DNA of 64,000 nt. It comes from Chromobacterium sp. ATCC 53434. GTDB lineage: Bacteria > Pseudomonadota > Gammaproteobacteria > Burkholderiales > Chromobacteriaceae. The notes beneath the pieces are model-generated. The model made no database searches. It was not told the origin of the DNA and worked only from the letters and a program-made list of their open reading frames with translations. Positions 23,832 through 32,927 of the stretch are shown piece after piece. The first letter of the stretch is position 1; each line of letters opens with the position of its first letter. The DNA is taken from contig NZ_CP025429.1 of the NCBI RefSeq assembly GCF_002848345.1, positions 992,001 to 1,056,000 of the forward strand, read 5' to 3'. A program made the position numbers and the translations under genes.

Positions 23832-25499
23832 TCAGCGGGTGATCGGCTTGTAGCGGATGCGCTTGGGCTTGGCGCCTTCCTCGCCCAGGCGCTTCTTCTT
23901 GTCGGCCTCGTACTCCTGGTAGTTGCCGTCGAAGAAGGTCCATTGCGATTCGCCTTCGGCCGCCAGGATGTGGGTGGCGATGCGGTCCAGGAACCAGCGG
24001 TCGTGCGAGATCACGAACACGGTGCCGGCGTATTCCAGCAACGCGTCTTCCAGCGCGCGCAGCGTTTCGACGTCGAGGTCGTTGGACGGTTCGTCGAGCA
24101 GCAGCACGTTGCCGCCCTTCAGCAGCGTCTTGGCCAGGTGCAGACGGCCGCGTTCGCCGCCGGACAGCATGCCGACCTTCTTCTGCTGATCGCCGCCCTT
24201 GAAGTTGAAGCGGCCCAGATAGGCGCGGCTGGACATCTCGAAGCGGCCGACGGTCAGGATGTCGGCGCCTGCGGCCACGTCCTCGAACACGGTCTTTTCG
24301 CCGTCCAGGCCTTCGCGGCTCTGCTCGACGAAGGCCATCTGCACGGTCTGGCCTATCTTCACGTCGCCGCTGTCCGGCTGTTCCTTGCCGGCTATCATCT
24401 TGAACAACGTCGATTTACCGGCGCCGTTCGGGCCGATGATGCCGACGATGGCGCCCGGCGGCGCCTTGAAGCTCAGATTGTCGATCAGCAGGCGGTCGCC
24501 GAAGCCCTTGGACACGCCGTTGAACTCGATCACCTCGTTGCCCAGGCGTTCGGCCACCGGGATGAAGATTTCCTGGGTCTCGTTGCGTTTCTGGGTCTCG
24601 AAGCTGGACAACTCCTCGAAACGGGCGATACGCGCCTTGGACTTGGCCTGGCGGCCCTTGGGATTCTGGCGCACCCATTCCAGTTCCTGCTTCATCGCCT
24701 TCATGCGGGCGCCTTCGCTCTTGGCTTCCTGCGCCAGGCGCTCTTCCTTCTGCTCCAGCCAGGACGAGTAGTTGCCCTTCCACGGGATGCCTTCGCCGCG
24801 GTCCAGCTCCAGAATCCATTCGGCGGCGTTGTCGAGGAAGTAGCGGTCGTGGGTGACGGCCACCACGGTGCCGGGGAAGCGCACCAGGAACTGCTCCAGC
24901 CACTCGACCGATTCGGCGTCCAGGTGGTTGGTCGGCTCGTCCAAGAGCAGCATGTCCGGCTTGGACAGCAGCAGCTTGCACAGCGCCACGCGGCGCTTCT
25001 CGCCGCCCGACAGCGGGCCGATCTTGGCGTCCCACGGCGGCAGGCGCAGCGCGTCGGCGGCCAGTTCCAGCTGCAGCGCCACATTGTCGCCGGCGCCGGC
25101 GGAGATGATGGCTTCCAGCTTGGCCTGCTCCTCGGCCAGCGCGTCGAAGTCGGCGTCCGGATCGGCGTAGGCGGCGTACACTTCCTCCAGCCGCTTCTGC
25201 GCGCCCATCACATCGCCCATGCCGCTTTCCACTTCCTCGCGCACGGTCTTGTCGTTGTCCAGCTTCGGCTCCTGCTCCAGGTAGCCGATCTTGACGCCGG
25301 CCAGATGCTGCACCTCGCCGTCGTATTCCTTGTCCACATTGGCCATGATGCGCAGCACGGTGGATTTGCCGGCGCCGTTCAGGCCCAAGAGGCCGATCTT
25401 GGCGCCGGGGAAGAAGCTGAGGGAAATATCTTTGATGATTTGCCGTTTGGGCGGGACGATCTTGCTCACTCGGAGCATCGACATCACGTATTGGGCCAT
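23832..25499 (-). CDS. ettA: Energy-dependent translational throttle protein EttA
   Basis: An ABC-F ATPase that binds the ribosomal E site and gates entry into elongation according to the ATP/ADP ratio. The 555 residues equal E. coli EttA in length. Two nucleotide-binding domains are visible, with Walker A motifs GLNGAGKS and GPNGAGKS, signatures LSGGEKRR and LSGGERGR, and Walker B lines LLLDEPTNHLDAESVEWL and LLLDEPSNDLDVETL. The arm insertion and the linker of basic residues (RQNPKGRQAKSKARIARFEEL) lie between the domains. No transmembrane domain. The ATG at 25499 is preferred over a GTG at 25511. Confidence 0.95.
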   Translation of the reverse strand: MAQYVMSMLRVSKIVPPKRQIIKDISLSFFPGAKIGLLGLNGAGKSTVLRIMANVDKEYDGEVQHLAGVKIGYLEQEPKLDNDKTVREEVESGMGDVMGAQKRLEEVYAAYADPDADFDALAEEQAKLEAIISAGAGDNVALQLELAADALRLPPWDAKIGPLSGGEKRRVALCKLLLSKPDMLLLDEPTNHLDAESVEWLEQFLVRFPGTVVAVTHDRYFLDNAAEWILELDRGEGIPWKGNYSSWLEQKEERLAQEAKSEGARMKAMKQELEWVRQNPKGRQAKSKARIARFEELSSFETQKRNETQEIFIPVAERLGNEVIEFNGVSKGFGDRLLIDNLSFKAPPGAIVGIIGPNGAGKSTLFKMIAGKEQPDSGDVKIGQTVQMAFVEQSREGLDGEKTVFEDVAAGADILTVGRFEMSSRAYLGRFNFKGGDQQKKVGMLSGGERGRLHLAKTLLKGGNVLLLDEPSNDLDVETLRALEDALLEYAGTVFVISHDRWFLDRIATHILAAEGESQWTFFDGNYQEYEADKKKRLGEEGAKPKRIRYKPITR

Positions 25500-25605
25500 G
25501 GATCCGTTCACATTGGTTGGTATGACTAGACGCCGATTCTACCAAAACGGCGAGCCAAGACCAGATGGCCGAGCGGCCGGCGTGGGCCGGCCGCGAAGGA
25601 GAGGC

Positions 25606-26091
25606 TTAGAACGCCAGCGCCAGCGCGGCGGTGGCCAGCATCGCGAAGGCGCAGGCCACCTTGGCCACGGCGCCGACAATGAAGCCGACGAAGGTGCCGA
25701 TGCCGACCTTGCCGGCCTGGAAGGCGTCCTTGCGGGCGATGAATTCGCCGACGACGGCGCCGATCAGCGGGCCGAGCACGACGCCGGCGATGCCGAAGAA
25801 CAGGCCCACCAGGCTGCCGATGAAGGCGCCCCACAAGGCCTGGCGGCTGGCGCCGGTGGCCCTGGCGCCCAACAGGCCGGCGACGAAGTCTATCAGCAGG
25901 CCCAGCGCCGCCAGCACCGCCAGCACGCTGAGGCTGATCGCGCCCAGGTGCTGGAAGTTGTCCAGCCAGGAGGCCAGCAGCAGGCCGCCGAACAGCAGCG
26001 GCAGGCCGGGCAGGGCCGGCAGCACGGTGCCGGCCAGGCCGGCGGCCACCATCAGCGCGGCGGCGAGATAACCGAGCAGCACCATGCTCAT
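25606..26091 (-). CDS. DUF456 family small membrane protein
   Basis: A 161-residue protein with at least four hydrophobic segments and a glycine-zipper-like run (GIAGVVLGPLIGAVVGEFIARKDAFQAGKVGIGTF), the mark of DUF456. Such proteins are inner-membrane and uncharacterised. The ATG overlaps the ppk stop by four bases (ATGA), so the gene is translationally coupled to ppk and probably acts or is expressed with it; a function in polyphosphate metabolism is speculation. MSMVLL at 26091 and MVLLGY at 26085 are both possible starts. Confidence 0.85.
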   Translation of the reverse strand: MSMVLLGYLAAALMVAAGLAGTVLPALPGLPLLFGGLLLASWLDNFQHLGAISLSVLAVLAALGLLIDFVAGLLGARATGASRQALWGAFIGSLVGLFFGIAGVVLGPLIGAVVGEFIARKDAFQAGKVGIGTFVGFIVGAVAKVACAFAMLATAALALAF

Positions 26092-28160
26092 TCGGCGTCC
26101 TGGCCGGTGTACAGCGCCAGCAGCTCGCGCTGGGCGCAGTGCGGCTTGCCGCGGTTGGAGCGGCGCTTGTAGCCGCCGTCCTGCTGCATTTCCCAACTGT
26201 TGACGTTGTCCTCCAGGTAGAGGCGCAGCGTCTCCTTGATGATGCGGCGCTTCAGCTTGCCGTCCAGCACTGGCGCGCAGGTCTCGATGCGGCGGAAGAA
26301 GTTGCGGCTCATCCAGTCGGCGCTGGAGATCAGCAGGTCTTCCTTGTGATCGTTGTAGAAGTAGAACACGCGCGGATGCTCGAGGAAGCGGCCGACGATG
26401 GAGCGCACCGAGATGTTCTCGGACAGGCCGGCGACGCCGGGACGCAGCGCGCACACGCCGCGGACGATCAGCTGTATCTTCACGCCGGCCTGGCTCGCGC
26501 GGTACAGCGCGTGTATCACCTGCGGTTCTAGCAGCGAGTTCATCTTGGCGATGATCTGCGCCGGCTTGCCGGCCTGGACATGCTCGATCTCGCGCTCGAT
26601 GGCCTGCATGATCATGCTGTGCAGCGTGAACGGGCTCTGGTACAGCTGCCTCAGGCTGCCGGCGCGGCCCAGGCCGGTCAGCTGGATGAAGATGTCGTTG
26701 ACGTCGCTGGCGATTTCCTCGTTGCAGGTCATCAGGCCCAGGTCGGTGTACAGCCGCGCCGTGCGCGGGTGGTAGTTGCCGGTGCCCAGGTGCACGTAGC
26801 GGTGCAGGCCGCGCTCCTCGCGCCGCACCACCATCAGCATCTTGGCGTGCACCTTGTAGCCGATGACGCCGTAGACGACGTGGGCGCCGGCGTCCTCCAG
26901 CCGGCTGGCCCAGCCGATATTGGCCTCCTCGTCGAAGCGCGCCATCAATTCGACGACCACCGTCACCTGCTTGCCGGCGCGGGCGGCGGCGATCAGCGAT
27001 TCCATCAGCACCGAGTCGGTGCCGGTGCGGTACACCGTCATCTTGATCGCCACCACGTGCGGATCGGTCGCCGCCTGGGTCAGGAAGTCGATCACCGGCT
27101 GGAAGCTCTGGTACGGATGGTGCAGCAGGATGTCGCCCTTGCGTATCGTCTCGAACAGCGAGGTGGACTTCTTCTGCAGCTGCGGCGGCAGCGTCGGCGC
27201 GAACAGCGCGAATTTCAGGTCGGCGCGGTCCACCAGGTCCGGCACCTGCATCAGCCGCACTAGGTTCACCGGGCCGTTGACGCGGTAGACGTCGCGCGGC
27301 TGCAGGTTGAACTGGGTCAGCAAGAAGGATTCCATGTGCTGCGGGCAGGTGTCGGCGATTTCCAGCCGCACCGCGTCGCCGAACTGGCGCTGGCGCAATT
27401 CGCCCTGCAGCGCGGTGCGCAGGTTCTTGAAGTCGTCGTCGTCGACCGACAGCTCGCTGTCCCGGGTGACGCGGAACTGGTAGCAGCCCTTGACCGTCAT
27501 GCCGGGGAACAGCTCGTGCACGTGCGAGTGCAGTATCGACGACAGGAAGACGAAGCAGTGCGGGCGGCCGTCGCAGACGTCGGCCGGCAGCCTGATCACC
27601 CGCGGCAGGATGCGCGGCGCCTGCACGATGGCGGTGCCGGACGCGCGGCCGAAGGCGTCGCGGCCCTCGAGCTCCACCGCGAAGTTCAGCGATTTGTTCA
27701 GCACCTTGGGGAAGGGGTGCGACGGATCCAGCCCGATCGGCGTCAGGATGGGCATCAGTTCGCGGAAGAAATAGCTCTTCACCCAGTCCTGCTGCTGCTC
27801 GGTCCATTCGCTGCGGCGCAGGAAGACGATGCCTTCCTCGCGCAGCGCCGGGAACAGCACCTCGCTCATCACCGCGTATTGGTCGCGCACCAGCTGGTGA
27901 CTGGCGTGGGACACCTTGACCAGCGCCTGCTCCGGCGTGGCGCCGTCGGCCAGCACGCGGTCCGGCGTCGCGTGGGCGGCGTCCTGCAACCAGGCGACGC
28001 GCACCTCGAAGAATTCGTCCAGATTGGAGGAGACGATGCAGAGAAAACGCAGGCGTTCCAGCAGCGGCAGGTCCTGATCCTCCGCCTGCGCCAGCACGCG
28101 GCGGTTGAATTCTATCAGTCCCAGTTCACGGTTCAGCAGCAGGTCTTGCGGTTGTGACAT
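26088..28160 (-). CDS. ppk: Polyphosphate kinase 1
   Basis: PPK1 polymerises the ATP gamma-phosphate into polyphosphate. The 690 residues contain the N, H, C1 and C2 domains in order. The autophosphorylated histidine lies near residue 438 in VHAKMLMVVRREE, and the second catalytic site is seen as HLGTGNYHPRTARLYTDLGL. The N-terminus SQPQDLLLNRELGLIEFNRRVLAQAED is typical. A DUF456 gene overlaps its stop codon. Upstream, yggX ends with a terminator, so ppk probably has its own promoter. Confidence 0.96.
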   Translation of the reverse strand: MSQPQDLLLNRELGLIEFNRRVLAQAEDQDLPLLERLRFLCIVSSNLDEFFEVRVAWLQDAAHATPDRVLADGATPEQALVKVSHASHQLVRDQYAVMSEVLFPALREEGIVFLRRSEWTEQQQDWVKSYFFRELMPILTPIGLDPSHPFPKVLNKSLNFAVELEGRDAFGRASGTAIVQAPRILPRVIRLPADVCDGRPHCFVFLSSILHSHVHELFPGMTVKGCYQFRVTRDSELSVDDDDFKNLRTALQGELRQRQFGDAVRLEIADTCPQHMESFLLTQFNLQPRDVYRVNGPVNLVRLMQVPDLVDRADLKFALFAPTLPPQLQKKSTSLFETIRKGDILLHHPYQSFQPVIDFLTQAATDPHVVAIKMTVYRTGTDSVLMESLIAAARAGKQVTVVVELMARFDEEANIGWASRLEDAGAHVVYGVIGYKVHAKMLMVVRREERGLHRYVHLGTGNYHPRTARLYTDLGLMTCNEEIASDVNDIFIQLTGLGRAGSLRQLYQSPFTLHSMIMQAIEREIEHVQAGKPAQIIAKMNSLLEPQVIHALYRASQAGVKIQLIVRGVCALRPGVAGLSENISVRSIVGRFLEHPRVFYFYNDHKEDLLISSADWMSRNFFRRIETCAPVLDGKLKRRIIKETLRLYLEDNVNSWEMQQDGGYKRRSNRGKPHCAQRELLALYTGQDAE

Positions 28161-28198
28161 AACGGTTTGCGAGCCAATTGACGGTGATCGGAAACAAT

Positions 28199-28222
28199 AA
28201 AGCCCTCGCTTGGAGGGCTTGG
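28199..28222 (-). terminator. Terminator after yggX
   Basis: On the minus strand AAGCCCTC-CAAGC-GAGGGCTT followed by TATT, 8 bases past the yggX stop. The stem is 8 bp. Confidence 0.7.
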
Positions 28223-28229
28223 CTACGGC

Positions 28230-28502
28230 TTAGTTCTGCGGCGGCGTGTAACCCGCCGGCGCGTCGGCGCCCTGGCCGAAGAAGTAGGCGTCGAGCTGGG
28301 CGGCCAGATACTGGCGCGCGCGGGCGTCGGCCAGGCTCAGGCGGTTTTCGTTGATCAGCATGGTCTGGTAGCGCAGCCAGCCTTGCCAGGCTTCCTTGGA
28401 TACGCTTTCGTAGACGCGCTTGCCCAGCTCGCCCGGCAGCGGCGGGAAGTCCAGGCCTTCGGCTTCGCGGCCGAGCTTGATACAGTTGACGGTTCGGCTC
28501 AT
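28230..28502 (-). CDS. yggX: Probable Fe(2+)-trafficking protein (YggX family)
   Basis: A 90-residue cytosolic protein matching the YggX family: [43 protein letters not shown] is followed by [22 protein letters not shown]. The conserved Cys7 is present. YggX protects iron-sulfur clusters and is induced by superoxide in E. coli, with no enzymatic role proved. A terminator separates it from ppk, and argA lies 97 bases upstream on the same strand. Confidence 0.92.
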   Translation of the reverse strand: MSRTVNCIKLGREAEGLDFPPLPGELGKRVYESVSKEAWQGWLRYQTMLINENRLSLADARARQYLAAQLDAYFFGQGADAPAGYTPPQN

Positions 28503-28599
28503 CGCTTGAATCCTTGCTTGAATGCTTGTATTGGAATGCGGCTATTGTGTCACAGCGGCCGCGCCGTTCCAACCGTGGCGGCATCATCGCCACTATTTG

Positions 28600-29907
28600 T
28601 TACAGCTTCTTTACGAAGACCTTGGATCGGCGTTGGTAATTGTAAAACTGCTGACGCGCCAGCGGCAGCGAGCTCTTGTCGGCCTCGGCGAAGCCGCGCT
28701 CGACGAACCAGTGCGAGGTCTGGGTGGTCAGCACGAACAGCGACAGCAGGCCGCGGGTGCGCGCCTGGTATTCGACGTGCCTGAGCAGCATTTCGCCGAA
28801 ACCGCCGTCGCGCTTGTCCGGCGACACCGCCAGGCAGGCCAGTTCGGCGGTTTCCGCCTCGGCGAACGGGTGCATCGCCACGCAGCCGTAGATCTTGCCG
28901 TCGTGCTCCAGCACCGAGTATTCGCCGATTTCCACTTCCAGCCGCTCGCGGCTGCGCCGCACCAGGATGCCTTGCTCTTCCAGCGGACGGATCAGCGCCA
29001 GGATGTCGCCGACGTCGTCTATGCTGGCGTTGCGCACCCGGACCAGCGGCTCGCGGGCGATCATGGTGCCGTTGCCGCCGCGGGTGAAGTGCTCCAGCAG
29101 CAGCGCGCCGTCCTGGTGGCGGCTGATCAAGTGGGCGCGCGGGATGCCGTCGCGGGTCGCGCGTATGCAGTAGGGCAGATAGGCGGCCACGTCCTCGGGC
29201 AGGCTGCCCGATTGCAGCATCGCCTCGGCCTGGTGGGCGGTCAGCGAGCTGATCAGCTCGCCGTCGTGCTCGACGACGCCGCGGCCCTCGACGACATAGA
29301 TCAGCTTCTCGGCCTTCAGCGCGATGGCGGCGTGGGCGGCCAGCTCCTCCATCGTCAGATTGAAGCTCTCGCCGGTCAGCGAATAGCCCACCGGAGTCAG
29401 CAGCACCAGCTCGCCGGCGTCCAGGCGCTGGCGGATCGCGGCGGCGTCGACGCGCCGCACCTGGCCGGTGTACTGCATGTCCATGCCGTCCAGCACGCCC
29501 AGCGGTTGCGCGGTGACGAAGTTGCCGCCGGCCACCCTCAGATGGGAGCCGTGCATAGGCGAGTGCGGCATGCCCATCGACAGCCTGGCCTCGACATCGT
29601 GGCGGGTGGCGCCGGCCGCCTGCTTGACGATGTCCATCGTCTGGGCGTCGGTGACGCGGCGGCCCAGGTGGAACTGCGGGGGGATGCCCTGGCGTTGCAG
29701 CAGCGTCTCGATCTGCGGCCGGATGCCGTGGACCAGCACGATGCGCACGCCGAGGCTGACCAACAGGTTGATGTCCTGGGCCATGCTGGAGAAATCGCCG
29801 TCGAGCAGGCTTTCGCCGCCCATGGCCAGCACGAAGGTCTTGCCACGGTAGGCGTTGATATAGGGCGCGGCTTCGCGGAAGGTGAGGACGAACTCGCGTG
29901 TGAGCAT
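28600..29907 (-). CDS. argA: Amino-acid N-acetyltransferase ArgA (N-acetylglutamate synthase)
   Basis: Catalyses the first step of arginine synthesis, acetylation of glutamate. The 435 residues have the amino acid kinase-like domain (TFVLAMGGESLLDGDFSSM and VRIVLVHGIRPQIETLL, about residues 25-280) followed by a GNAT domain (VRVRNASIDDVGDILALIRPLEEQGILVRR, then ACLAVSPDKRDGGFGEMLL). This is the arrangement of E. coli ArgA (443 residues). The kinase-type domain normally binds arginine for feedback inhibition. An ATG at 29952 adds 15 residues that are not family-like, so 29907 is used. Confidence 0.94.
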   Translation of the reverse strand: MLTREFVLTFREAAPYINAYRGKTFVLAMGGESLLDGDFSSMAQDINLLVSLGVRIVLVHGIRPQIETLLQRQGIPPQFHLGRRVTDAQTMDIVKQAAGATRHDVEARLSMGMPHSPMHGSHLRVAGGNFVTAQPLGVLDGMDMQYTGQVRRVDAAAIRQRLDAGELVLLTPVGYSLTGESFNLTMEELAAHAAIALKAEKLIYVVEGRGVVEHDGELISSLTAHQAEAMLQSGSLPEDVAAYLPYCIRATRDGIPRAHLISRHQDGALLLEHFTRGGNGTMIAREPLVRVRNASIDDVGDILALIRPLEEQGILVRRSRERLEVEIGEYSVLEHDGKIYGCVAMHPFAEAETAELACLAVSPDKRDGGFGEMLLRHVEYQARTRGLLSLFVLTTQTSHWFVERGFAEADKSSLPLARQQFYNYQRRSKVFVKKL

Positions 29908-30013
29908 GGCGGCGGACTCCGGGCCGGACGGGTTGCGACAGCCGAAAAGCATATCAGGATTGCCGGCGCCGTGTGTTTCGGAACGTTACGAGCGGGCTAG
30001 GGGCGCGGCGATG

Positions 30014-30042
30014 AAAAAAGCCGCCCGCGGCGGCGGACGGCT
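30014..30042 (-). terminator. Intrinsic terminator after ctpA
   Basis: On the minus strand AGCCGTCCGC-CGCC-GCGGGCGGCT (one G-T pair) is followed by six T residues. It ends the gpmI-envC-ctpA unit. Confidence 0.75.
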
Positions 30043-30061
30043 TGGTCGGCAAAGAGCGGCC

Positions 30062-31489
30062 TCAGTTGGCGCGCTTTTGCAGGATCTGCTGCACTTTCAG
30101 CACGTTCAGCGCCTGCGACAGCTGATAGTCGTTCTTCGGGTTCGGATCGCGCGGACCGAAACCGGTCTCGTCGGCGCCGGCCGGCTCCTTGCCCTTCTCC
30201 TGCGGCGGCGCGATCAGCTTGGGCGCCGGCCGGGCTTCCGGCTTGGCGGTCGGCTTGTCGTCGCCGTTCGGATTGGCCAGATGGTTTTCCAGGTCGGCTT
30301 CGCGGATGCGCAGCGCCTGGTCGGCGGCAGTCAGCGTCGCGTCCTCCACCACCACGTCCGGCGTGATGCCCTTGGCCTGGATAGAGCGGCCGCTAGGGGT
30401 GAAGTAGCGGGCGGTGGTCAGCTTGATGCCGCCCTGGCTGCCCAGCGGCAGGATGGACTGCACCGAGCCCTTGCCGAAGGTCTGGGTGCCGACCAGCACC
30501 GCGCGCTTCTGGTCCTGCAGCGCGCCGGCGACGATTTCCGACGCCGAGGCCGAGCCGCCGTTGACCAGCACCGCCATCGGCACGTTGCGCGCCTCGGCCG
30601 GCAGCTTGGCCAGCGGATCGGAGCCGTTCGGGCGGGCGTAGTTCTGCAGCGTGGCGGTCAGCCGCATCTTGGCGTCCGGCGTGCGGCCCTCGGTGTAGAC
30701 CACCAGCTTGTCCTTCGGCAGGAAGGCGGCGGCGACGCCGACGGCGCCGTTCAGCAGGCCGCCCGGATCGTCGCGCAGATCGAGCACCAGGCCCTTCAGC
30801 GGCTGCTTGTTGTCCTTGTACAGCTTCTGCAGGCCGGCGGCCAGGTCCTCGGCGGTATGCTCCTGGAACTGGGCGATGCGCACATAGCCGTAGCCGGACT
30901 CCAGCATCTTGTATTTGACGCTCTTGGTTTTGATGATGGCGCGCGCCAGCGTGAACACCAGCGGCTTGGCCTCGTTCTTGCGGGCCACGGTCAGCGTGAC
31001 CTTGCTGCCCGGCTTGCCGCGCATCTTCTTGACCGCGTCGTTCAGCGACAGGCCGCGCACCGGCGTGTCGTCGATCTTGATGATCAGGTCGCCGCTCTTG
31101 ATGCCGGCCTTCTGCGCCGGGGTGTCCTCGATCGGCGATACCACCTTGACCAGGCCGTCCTCGGCGCCGATCTCGATGCCCAGGCCGCCGAATTCGCCCT
31201 GGGTGCCTTCGCGCAGCTCTTTGAATTCCTCGGCGTCCATGTAATCGGAGTGCGGATCGAGGCCGGTCAGCATGCCCTTGATCGCTTCGTCGATCAGCTT
31301 CTTGTCCTCGACCGGTTCGACGTAGCTCTGCTTGATCAGGCTGAATACCTCGGCGAAGGTGCGCAGCTCGTTCAAGGGCAGCGGCGAAGCCTCGTTGTCG
31401 GCCAGGGCCTGCATGCTGAGTGTCAGTACGCCGCCGGCCATGGCTCCGGCCACCAACCAGGCGATTTTCTTCATTCTTTGGCTGCTCAT
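30062..31489 (-). CDS. Periplasmic C-terminal processing peptidase, S41 family (CtpA-like)
   Basis: A 475-residue serine protease with an N-terminal signal or anchor (KKIAWLVAGAMAGGVLTLSMQALA), a PDZ domain (about residues 95-180, GIKSGDLIIKIDDTPVRGLSLNDAVKKMRGKPG) and the S41 catalytic domain with the nucleophile in NGGSASASEIVAGALQD and the lysine in TFGKGSVQSILPL. The C-terminal tail is Pro/Glu/Lys rich. CtpA-type proteases trim or degrade periplasmic proteins, including cell-wall hydrolases. It follows envC by 28 bases, so it is cotranscribed with an amidase activator, a conserved gpmI-envC-ctpA order. Confidence 0.92.
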   Translation of the reverse strand: MSSQRMKKIAWLVAGAMAGGVLTLSMQALADNEASPLPLNELRTFAEVFSLIKQSYVEPVEDKKLIDEAIKGMLTGLDPHSDYMDAEEFKELREGTQGEFGGLGIEIGAEDGLVKVVSPIEDTPAQKAGIKSGDLIIKIDDTPVRGLSLNDAVKKMRGKPGSKVTLTVARKNEAKPLVFTLARAIIKTKSVKYKMLESGYGYVRIAQFQEHTAEDLAAGLQKLYKDNKQPLKGLVLDLRDDPGGLLNGAVGVAAAFLPKDKLVVYTEGRTPDAKMRLTATLQNYARPNGSDPLAKLPAEARNVPMAVLVNGGSASASEIVAGALQDQKRAVLVGTQTFGKGSVQSILPLGSQGGIKLTTARYFTPSGRSIQAKGITPDVVVEDATLTAADQALRIREADLENHLANPNGDDKPTAKPEARPAPKLIAPPQEKGKEPAGADETGFGPRDPNPKNDYQLSQALNVLKVQQILQKRAN

Positions 31490-31517
31490 ACTGTGCTGAT
31501 TCTCCGTACCCGGCACC

Positions 31518-32855
31518 TTAGCGTGTCCAGGCCTGCGGGTTGAGGGGGCGACCGAGATGCCGGATTTCAAAGTACAGTCCGGCATCCCCGTTGTCCAGTG
31601 TTCCTGTGTTGCCAAGTGTGTCACCGGCTTTGACGCCGCTGCCGGACGACTTGGCGATGGCGGACAGGCCGGTATAGACCGTCATGTAGTTGCCGCCGTG
31701 GTCAATGATCACCGCCTTGCCGAATCCGCGCAACTCATCGGCATAAACGACGGTGCCGTCGGCGACGCTGCGCACCGGCTGGCCGACGGCAGCGCGGATG
31801 AACACGCCTTTCCAGGTGGTGCCTTCGCGGCGCGGCTTGCCGTAGGAGCCGGCGATCTGGCCGGACACCGGCAGCTTCATCCTGCCCTGCAGGCTGGCGA
31901 AGGCGCGGCCGGAAGCGCTGCCGTCGGCGACGTCGTCGACCTGTTCGGCCGGCGCTTCCTTGACGATGACCGGCTTCTTCGCCTCTTCCGGCACCGGCTT
32001 GCCCTGTTTCTTCGCCTGTTCGGCCAGCTTGCGGCGGCGCTCGTTCTCCTTGCGCGCGGCTTCGCGGGCGGCGGCCAGCTTGGCCTTGCGGGCCTCGGCG
32101 GCCTTGCGCGCGGCTTCGGCGCGGCGGCGCTGGATTTCGCGGTTGATCTGGGCGATCACATTGCTCAGGTGCTTCTCGTCTTCCTGCAGCCGGGTCAGCT
32201 TGCTCTGGCCCTGCTTGATCTCGCCGGACACCTGGCTCAATTGCTGCTGCTGCTGGGATTTGTCCTTTTCCAGCTCGCTTTTTTCCTGCGACTTGCGGTC
32301 GGACAGGCTGTCCAGCCGCGCCAGTTCCTGTTCCAGCTGCGCCGACAGCGCCTCCAACTGCTGTTGCTGGCCGACCAGCTTCTGCACCAGCTGCTGCTCG
32401 GCGCGGGCGATGTGCTGGTAGTAGGCGAGGTCGCGGGCGTTCTGGTTCGGGTCGTCGGCGTTCAGCATCAGCTTCATCGCGTCGTGCTGGCCGTTCTTGT
32501 ACTGGCGCAACAGCATCTGGCTGACGCGCTGGCGGGTGCCGGCCAGCGTGTGGCGGGTCTGTTCGATCTTGGCGCGCAGCTCGGCCAGTTGCTGTTCCGA
32601 ACGGTTTTGCCGCTGTTCCAGCGTGGCCAGCGCCTGCTTGGTCTGGCTGAGGGCGTGTTCCGACTCCTGGATCGCGGACTGCGCCTCTTTCTGCACCGAC
32701 TGCTTTTGCGCCAGGTCCTTCTTCAGGCTGTCGATTTCCTTGCGCACATTCTTCAGGTCCTGCTGATGCGGGGCCGTCGACAGCGCGGACGAGGAGTTGG
32801 TGTTGGCGGCCTGGGCGGCGCTGGCCAGCACGGCCATCAGGAGGTAGCGTTTCAT
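31518..32855 (-). CDS. envC: Murein hydrolase activator EnvC
   Basis: A 445-residue periplasmic protein with a signal peptide (KRYLLMAVLASAAQAANT), a very long coiled coil rich in Q, E and A (about residues 35-310, including two lysine/arginine-rich stretches), and a C-terminal degenerate M23/LytM domain (ASLQGRMKLPVSGQIAGSYGK...KGVFIRAAVGQPVRSVADGTVVYADELRGFGK). The zinc ligands are lost, as expected for EnvC, which activates the septal amidases AmiA/AmiB through FtsEX. The coiled coil would contact FtsX. The start at 32855 is used. It is the middle gene of the gpmI-envC-ctpA set. Confidence 0.93.
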   Translation of the reverse strand: MKRYLLMAVLASAAQAANTNSSSALSTAPHQQDLKNVRKEIDSLKKDLAQKQSVQKEAQSAIQESEHALSQTKQALATLEQRQNRSEQQLAELRAKIEQTRHTLAGTRQRVSQMLLRQYKNGQHDAMKLMLNADDPNQNARDLAYYQHIARAEQQLVQKLVGQQQQLEALSAQLEQELARLDSLSDRKSQEKSELEKDKSQQQQQLSQVSGEIKQGQSKLTRLQEDEKHLSNVIAQINREIQRRRAEAARKAAEARKAKLAAAREAARKENERRRKLAEQAKKQGKPVPEEAKKPVIVKEAPAEQVDDVADGSASGRAFASLQGRMKLPVSGQIAGSYGKPRREGTTWKGVFIRAAVGQPVRSVADGTVVYADELRGFGKAVIIDHGGNYMTVYTGLSAIAKSSGSGVKAGDTLGNTGTLDNGDAGLYFEIRHLGRPLNPQAWTR

Positions 32856-32880
32856 TCGCTGGTTTTCTTCTGCTCTGGTC

Positions 32881-32919
32881 AAAACGGCGGCGGCCGCGCC
32901 GGGGCGCGGGCCGCCGCCG
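32881..32919 (-). terminator. Possible terminator-like hairpin between gpmI and envC
   Basis: On the minus strand a long GC stem (CGGCGGCGGC with its partner around a small loop, one or two mismatches) is followed by TTTTG. It could partially end gpmI transcripts before envC. Confidence 0.45.
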
Positions 32920-32927
32920 ATGCGGGT

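Noticed and set aside
25606..27807. A 733-codon minus-strand frame covering most of ppk
   Set aside because: Only its last 161 codons (DUF456) are real; the rest is ppk in another frame.
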